From Beijerinckiaceae bacterium (GTDB taxonomy: Bacteria > Pseudomonadota > Alphaproteobacteria > Rhizobiales > Beijerinckiaceae), in assembly GCA_947478405.1 (NCBI GenBank), contig CANJVX010000011.1, positions 1 through 64,000 on the forward strand: 64,000 bases of DNA. Reading direction: 5' to 3'. The position numbers and the translations under genes are program-made. The notes beneath the pieces were generated by a model. The model saw only the letters and a list, made by a program, of their open reading frames with translations, was not told the DNA's origin and ran no database searches. Shown in pieces: positions 58,560 to 64,000 of this stretch (within the stretch, counting starts at the first letter, position 1; each line of letters starts with the position of its first letter).

Positions 58560-61500
58560 TTATCGCAATGGCGAAAGGCGGCGCGTCGGCGCATATGGTA
58601 GAGGAGCGCCATCTTTGTCCTCATCCTGTGGCTGCGGCTGCGGAGTAGCCGCCGGTGGCTGCGGCATCGGTTCAGTGCCCGAATCCCCTGCCCCGAAAAT
58701 TTTGCGCAGGAACCCGGGCGCCAAAGCTGACAGCGGATTGATGGTGAGCACAGGCGCTGTTGAAGGACCACTGAGGCGGAAATTCAGGCCAAACAAACCT
58801 TCATTCGCGCCGCCACCAAGAAACACGCCAAAGAGCGGTATCTTCGAGAAGAAATTGTTGAGCCCATAGGCTGGCACAAATGTTCCCGTCACATTGACCC
58901 GATCATTCAGCGTATCGAGCGTGCCCTCGATCGTGGTGCCAGCTTCCGGTCCATAAATTACGCCGTCGCGCAATTCGATGCGGCCCTGCCCCCGTGTGAA
59001 ACTCACCTGCATTTTGGTGAAGGCGGCCGCATTCGTATCAATCTTGATCTGGCCAGAGCGGTCGCGCTGCGCGACACCCTCCGACACAAGTCGACGCAGA
59101 GCGGGTTCATTGCGCACAATGAAATTCTGGACATTCACCGTGCCATTGATCTCGCCATCGCTCAACAGCGCATTGAATTGCAGTTTTCCGCCCTCCATAC
59201 GCTTATAAAGATCGAAGAACGACAGAAGCGCGCCGCCATCATTGGTCGTGAGGTTGATCTGCGGCTCGCCCTGCAAGCGTACGACATTGCCGGCAACAAC
59301 ATCACGGCCAAACTTGCCATTGAGTGTGAAAATGCGGATCTGTCCAGAGCGGCGCCCCATGCGCAAAGTCACATTCGTTGCCGATTGGTTGTTATAACCA
59401 GCAACATTATTGGCCTTCAGATCGACATCGAAATCTTTTGAGGGGCCGGCACCCGGACGTGGCGCGGTGCCGGTCGTGAGCAATCGCAGAAACGGCTTGG
59501 CATCAACCGTCTTGCCGCTGATTGATAATTTTAAAATTTCCTTCGTCTGCTCAGCCATGATCTGCATGTCATCGCCGGGCGACAGGCGTACCTGCGTCAG
59601 CTTCAACTTCTCCATGCCGCCAATCTGATCAAGCTCAATCGTGCCTTTCGCATAGGCCGACCCGCCATCGAAGACGAAATTTTCAAGATCCGGACCATTA
59701 AGGTCATTGATCAAAGTAAAAGACGCTTTCGCAGCCTTGCCCGCAGGCTTCACAAAGCCGGGCAAGAGATTATCTATATTCGCGCGTGTGAAATCGATCT
59801 CAACCTGTGCGCGCTGCTTCTCGCGTTGCCCAAGGGCGGCCGTCATTTTCGCGCCGATCGGGCCTGTGAGCGTCTGGCCGAAATTAAGGCCGAGTTTCGT
59901 GCGGGCTGCATCATCCAGAATCATGCCGATGATGGCCTCGGTTGGCGTCTCTAATTGCTTGCGCAATTCAATCGTCGCAGGCGCACCAAACAGACGCCCC
60001 TGCCCGGACGCGCGCAACATGCCGCGTTCGGCAGTGAGGTTGAGCGTCCCCGCTTCCAGCTTTTCCTGCCCCACGAGTTTGTCGACCGTGAAATTGGTCA
60101 GCGCCGCGCTGGCACGCACACGAGTATCTTCCGGCTTGATGTCATCGGAGAGCTTCAGATCGATGACGATCGAGCCGTCAATGCGCCCCTTCACCGTCGC
60201 CGCATCGATAGGCACTTGCGCATAGGCCTTCAGGCGCTCACGCTCGAACAAATCAGCCACAGCGTCCAGCGGTCCATTCATGCGCAGATTGATCGTAGCG
60301 GGTGCAGGCTTCACCTGCATGTCGGGAATACTGATCGAGCCCTCCACAACATTGAGCTTTTGACCCGACACATCCATCTGACCGCGTGTTGCGACGAAAT
60401 TGGCAGTACGTCCCGTTACAACACCAGTCCCATCGAGGGCGGAAAATGGCGGCAAGCTCGGCACGGCCTCAAGCGTTGTGCCTGATAATCTGAAATTCAA
60501 TCGCATCTTGTCATCAGGCGGCTGCAAGTCTTTTTTCAACAACTCGAAGGTCTGCGGATCAAAATCGACCCAGAGCGAACCTTCCTCCAGCGTTCCGCCC
60601 TGCAACACGCGTATGAACCAAGCCCGCGCCCGCGGCGCAACCGGCGTCGGCCATAAGCGCACAACAGATAAAGCCGGCATGCGGGCAGCACGGCCCGTGA
60701 AACGGAAAGACGGACCCGCCTCAGACAATTTCAATTCAGCCTGACCCGACAGCGAAATGTCAGGTCCGGCCAGCTCAAGGCGGTCAATCAAGATCTGACG
60801 GTCAGCAGCAATGAAACGGGCGTCGACGATGCCACGATCCACAATCAGCGGTTTTTGATTTGGGCGCTCTGGCCCATAGACCGATCGCTCCAATGTGCGA
60901 CCTGAAATCTGCCAGGCATTACTGCCAGGTGCTGGAGGCGTCACGGAGCCAGAAACAGCAAAACGCGTTTCACCCGCTTGCAACAAGGTGCGGTTGAGAT
61001 CGAAACGCCGCGACGTCCCATTCCATTCAAAGAGGCCTTCGATCTGATCAATCGAGATCGTCTCATGATCCTTATCGTCAAGTTTGAAAATGCCCGAGCC
61101 GGTAGCAAAACGTCCATTTGCCGAAGCAAGCTGATTGTCACGGCCCAGCGTGACATTCATCTGCGCAGAGATGGGCATGGAAAAACTGAAGCCGGGGTCG
61201 CGCATGCCTGTGACGAGCTGCAACTCGGCAAGCGTAAGGTTGGTCAATGAAATATCGAGCGTGCGCGTCTCACCCGGACGCCCATTGGCCAAAGCCTCGC
61301 CACGCCAGCGCCCATTGGGGCCGCGAGCAGACAAAAGCAGAGCCGCGGAATCTTCCGCACGATCAAAATCGAGTTCGAAATCCTGAAAGCTTGTCAGCTG
61401 ATGGGTGATCTGGTCTTCGAAGACCAAGTTTCCGCCTGAAATACCAAGACGGCGCAGCGCGCCCGCCGCAGAATTTCGACGCATGGCATTGTCGAGCAGC

Positions 61501-62180
61501 GTTTTCAGCGCCTCACCAATGGCAATCATCGCATCGCCGCTGGGCACATCAAGCGACGGACCAGCGGCTTTTGCTCGTGTGGACGCCGAGATCGGATGTG
61601 CGCCAGTGAGCAAGAAAGGTTCAGAGCCCGCCGACAAGGCGACTGCTCCATCGGCCATCACCGACAGACGCAATTCCATATCTATGAGTTCAAGACGACG
61701 CGGCGAAATTTCTCCATAGAGAAGTGCCAGCGGATTGATTGAGACATCAGCCTTAGGCGCCACAATCACAATGCGTCCCTGCGAATCCTTCAGCGTGAAC
61801 CCTTGCATGGCCAGACGGGGACCATGATCGGAATCTTCCAGCGCAAGGGGACCGACTTCGGCGCTGTAGCCATCGCCCAACCGGCTGGAGAGTGCAGCGG
61901 CAAAGGGAGCGCGCAACATGTTGAGTTCGATCGGCCCCTCCGAAAGACGATTGAAAACATAGGCCGAGACAAAAACCGGCGACAGGCAGAGCAGCGCGAG
62001 GATGACGAGCGAAACGAAGATCACACGTCCGCGCCGACGCGGGTGACGTGTCGCGCGCAGACGCACCGGAGCATCCGGAGGCGCAACTCCCGGGGGAGAG
62101 GTCCTCAGGTTGTCCGCAAGGCCCTGTTCATCCTGCGACTGATCACTCAAACTGATTGTCCCGCCAATAATCGGACCCAT
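58560..62180 (-). CDS. AsmA-like / DUF3971 (YhdP-type) inner-membrane-anchored protein
   Basis: 1206 aa, one N-terminal TM (VIFVSLVILALLCLSPVFVSAYVF), repetitive beta-rich body, C-terminal AsmA-like region and proline-rich tail. Confidence 0.85.
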   Translation of the reverse strand: MGPIIGGTISLSDQSQDEQGLADNLRTSPPGVAPPDAPVRLRATRHPRRRGRVIFVSLVILALLCLSPVFVSAYVFNRLSEGPIELNMLRAPFAAALSSRLGDGYSAEVGPLALEDSDHGPRLAMQGFTLKDSQGRIVIVAPKADVSINPLALLYGEISPRRLELIDMELRLSVMADGAVALSAGSEPFLLTGAHPISASTRAKAAGPSLDVPSGDAMIAIGEALKTLLDNAMRRNSAAGALRRLGISGGNLVFEDQITHQLTSFQDFELDFDRAEDSAALLLSARGPNGRWRGEALANGRPGETRTLDISLTNLTLAELQLVTGMRDPGFSFSMPISAQMNVTLGRDNQLASANGRFATGSGIFKLDDKDHETISIDQIEGLFEWNGTSRRFDLNRTLLQAGETRFAVSGSVTPPAPGSNAWQISGRTLERSVYGPERPNQKPLIVDRGIVDARFIAADRQILIDRLELAGPDISLSGQAELKLSEAGPSFRFTGRAARMPALSVVRLWPTPVAPRARAWFIRVLQGGTLEEGSLWVDFDPQTFELLKKDLQPPDDKMRLNFRLSGTTLEAVPSLPPFSALDGTGVVTGRTANFVATRGQMDVSGQKLNVVEGSISIPDMQVKPAPATINLRMNGPLDAVADLFERERLKAYAQVPIDAATVKGRIDGSIVIDLKLSDDIKPEDTRVRASAALTNFTVDKLVGQEKLEAGTLNLTAERGMLRASGQGRLFGAPATIELRKQLETPTEAIIGMILDDAARTKLGLNFGQTLTGPIGAKMTAALGQREKQRAQVEIDFTRANIDNLLPGFVKPAGKAAKASFTLINDLNGPDLENFVFDGGSAYAKGTIELDQIGGMEKLKLTQVRLSPGDDMQIMAEQTKEILKLSISGKTVDAKPFLRLLTTGTAPRPGAGPSKDFDVDLKANNVAGYNNQSATNVTLRMGRRSGQIRIFTLNGKFGRDVVAGNVVRLQGEPQINLTTNDGGALLSFFDLYKRMEGGKLQFNALLSDGEINGTVNVQNFIVRNEPALRRLVSEGVAQRDRSGQIKIDTNAAAFTKMQVSFTRGQGRIELRDGVIYGPEAGTTIEGTLDTLNDRVNVTGTFVPAYGLNNFFSKIPLFGVFLGGGANEGLFGLNFRLSGPSTAPVLTINPLSALAPGFLRKIFGAGDSGTEPMPQPPAATPQPQPQDEDKDGAPLPYAPTRRLSPLR

Positions 62181-62292
62181 GTGTTCCGATTCGTCGCGAA
62201 CTATAGAAGTTCATGGGCTCGGGCGCGATCCGCCCGCCATGTCTTCTCGTAACGGTCTGGACAGGCAATAAGACAAAAGGAAGGCGACAGAC

Positions 62293-62763
62293 ATGACTGC
62301 CAAGCTCGAACCCGGCAAGAAAGCTCCTGCTTTCGACCTGCCAACCGACGGCGAAGGCCGCATCAAGCTCGCGGGTCTCAAGGGCCAGAAAGTCGTGCTT
62401 TACTTCTATCCCAAGGACGACACGTCGGGCTGCACGCAAGAAGCCATAGAATTCAACGGGCTTCGTAAGCAATTTGAAAAGATTGAGACCTTGATCCTCG
62501 GCGTCTCGCCAGATCCGGTCAAAAGCCATGACAAGTTCAAAGCCAAACACGGTCTCGAATTCGGTCTGATCTCGGATGAGAGCAAGGCCATGCTCGAAGC
62601 CTATGGCGTCTGGGTCGAAAAGAGCATGTATGGCCGCAAATATATGGGGGTCGAGCGCACAACGGTCCTGATTGGCGCTGATGGCAAGATCGCGCAGGTC
62701 TGGAACAAGGTGAAAGTGCCCGGCCACGCCAAAGAAGTGCTGGCCGCGGCCAAGGCGCTCTAA
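62293..62763 (+). CDS. bcp: Thioredoxin-dependent peroxiredoxin (Bcp type)
   Basis: KVVLYFYPKDDTSGCTQEAIEFNGL, GRKYMGVERTTVLIGADGKI. Confidence 0.95.
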   Translation: MTAKLEPGKKAPAFDLPTDGEGRIKLAGLKGQKVVLYFYPKDDTSGCTQEAIEFNGLRKQFEKIETLILGVSPDPVKSHDKFKAKHGLEFGLISDESKAMLEAYGVWVEKSMYGRKYMGVERTTVLIGADGKIAQVWNKVKVPGHAKEVLAAAKAL

Positions 62764-62767
62764 GGCG

Positions 62768-62785
62768 TTAACCTGCCGCTAACCA
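62768..62785 (+). promoter_or_regulatory. Candidate CtrA-like site upstream of the M23 peptidase gene
   Basis: TTAA-N7-CTAACCAT, one mismatch to TTAA-N7-TTAA. Confidence 0.35.
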
Positions 62786-62842
62786 TAAACTCCCTAGCGT
62801 AACCCTGCCCGGCACCTGCATTGCCGCCGGGCGGGGATTTTG

Positions 62843-63901
62843 ATGAAAACCATTTACCTGACCCTGCAGCAGGGGGAGCACCTCGCCTGCTGGCGCCTCA
62901 CACTTCCAAGGCTCGCCGTCTGCGGCCTCGCACTTGTGGGTGGCCTCGGCATAACCCTCTTCCCCGGCATCCCCGCAGATCCGCAGACGCTCGAACAAGC
63001 CAAGCGCCGAATGGGCATTCTGCAGGCCGAGCTTGAACGCGCCACAAGCCAGCAAGCCATGACGGCTGATCTTCTGAATGGAAAATTGGCTGAAGCACAG
63101 AAAAGGCTAGCCCGCCTGGAAAGTCAGGGCCAAGCCCTGAACCAGCTTTCCCCCAACCGGCCGGCACCGGTTCGGCTACGTTTGCTCGAAGAAGCGATGG
63201 ATCGGCATGAGCGCCAGCAAATCAACGAACTGACAACCCTCGCCGACGACCGACGAAACGAGGCGATCCGAATCGACAAGGCACTGGCGGAGGCTCGCAT
63301 CAGCCTGCCTGAATTGCCGACCGTCTCTTCCGACGCCGGCGGCCCCTTTATTCCGCTCGCCGCAGCTTTTTCCGGCCTTTTCGCAGACCGGCTCGCAGGC
63401 GCCGAGCCTTGGCTCATGCGCCATGCCCATCTGACCGAACATTTGCCCAACTTGCCGCTGCGCGCGCCTTTCTCGGGACGCCTCGAAATTTCCTCCGGCT
63501 TTGGTGCCAGAGCCGACCCCTTTCACGGCCGTGCGGCCTGGCATAGCGGGATTGATCTGCGCAGCGACGCCGGCTCCCAAGTACTGGCAACCGGCGCTGG
63601 AAACGTGACCGCCACAGGCTGGAATGGCGCTTATGGCCTGTCCGTGGACATCGACCACGGAAATGGGCTCTCGACCCGCTATGCCCATCTCTCCCGCCTC
63701 TTGGTGCGCGAGGGCGAACGCGTCGACGCGCTCCAGCCCATTGCACTGTCAGGCGCAAGCGGGCGCACAAAAGGCGCGCATCTCCATTACGAATTACGCG
63801 TCGATGGCGAGGCAACCGATCCCAGGCGCCTGTTCAAGGCCGGAGAAAAAATCGGGCTCTTGCCTATAGCGTCCTCACGCATGCGTGAGGCTGCACAATA
63901 A
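62843..63901 (+). CDS. M23 family metallopeptidase with coiled-coil N-terminal region
   Basis: SGFGARADPFHGRAAWHSGIDLRSDAGSQVLATGAGNVTATGWNGAYGLSVDIDHGNGLSTRYAHLS...GAHLHYELRVDG. Confidence 0.93.
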   Translation: MKTIYLTLQQGEHLACWRLTLPRLAVCGLALVGGLGITLFPGIPADPQTLEQAKRRMGILQAELERATSQQAMTADLLNGKLAEAQKRLARLESQGQALNQLSPNRPAPVRLRLLEEAMDRHERQQINELTTLADDRRNEAIRIDKALAEARISLPELPTVSSDAGGPFIPLAAAFSGLFADRLAGAEPWLMRHAHLTEHLPNLPLRAPFSGRLEISSGFGARADPFHGRAAWHSGIDLRSDAGSQVLATGAGNVTATGWNGAYGLSVDIDHGNGLSTRYAHLSRLLVREGERVDALQPIALSGASGRTKGAHLHYELRVDGEATDPRRLFKAGEKIGLLPIASSRMREAAQ

Positions 63902-64000
63902 AAATGCAGGGCGGCAACAAGCGCACAGCCCTAAGTCATTTCCTGTCAAAAAAAGCTGCAGATTTTGAACTTGCCTAAGAGATGCTCAGGCACAGACGTC

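Overview
The window looks like a chromosomal segment of an alphaproteobacterium, probably Hyphomicrobiales/Rhizobiales-like judging by gene content (PopZ-ValS, TolC-Pcm, an ExoR-like Sel1 protein, a SUF operon with an Irr-type palindrome, HWE kinase). It is densely coding and mostly housekeeping. In order, the main blocks are: BMP/nucleoside-type ABC transporter (edge-truncated permease plus ATPase); quinone oxidoreductase; STAS-less SulP permease; UbiH-like hydroxylase; HerA/DUF87-like ATPase; ExoR-like protein; valS-popZ; tolC-pcm; small secreted protein and BTLCP protease; EcsC; HWE histidine kinase; tRNA-Asn and tRNA-Cys; a photolyase/FAD/DUF1365/CFA/MFS operon convergent with SDR/chrR-like; cysK and sseA; glnB-glnA; parE; a DEAD-box helicase; a cluster with two Bug/TctC binding proteins, a dihydroxyphthalate-decarboxylase-like protein, an LLM oxidoreductase and a MetE-like protein; a four-gene lipid A/polyprenyl-phosphate glycosylation operon; the suf operon; anmK; tyrS; peroxiredoxins; a giant AsmA-like protein; and an M23 peptidase. 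I saw no CRISPR array, transposase, integrase or prophage. Nothing is unmistakably a new system. The best leads are the photo-oxidative-stress cluster with a ChrR-like protein lacking its metal ligands and lacking an adjacent sigma factor, the orphan Bug catabolic cluster, the lipid A operon, a dispersed palindromic repeat family, an Irr-box-like palindrome before suf, and two translationally coupled micro-membrane proteins next to a HerA-like ATPase. All calls come from reading the sequence and ORF track; no database search was run.
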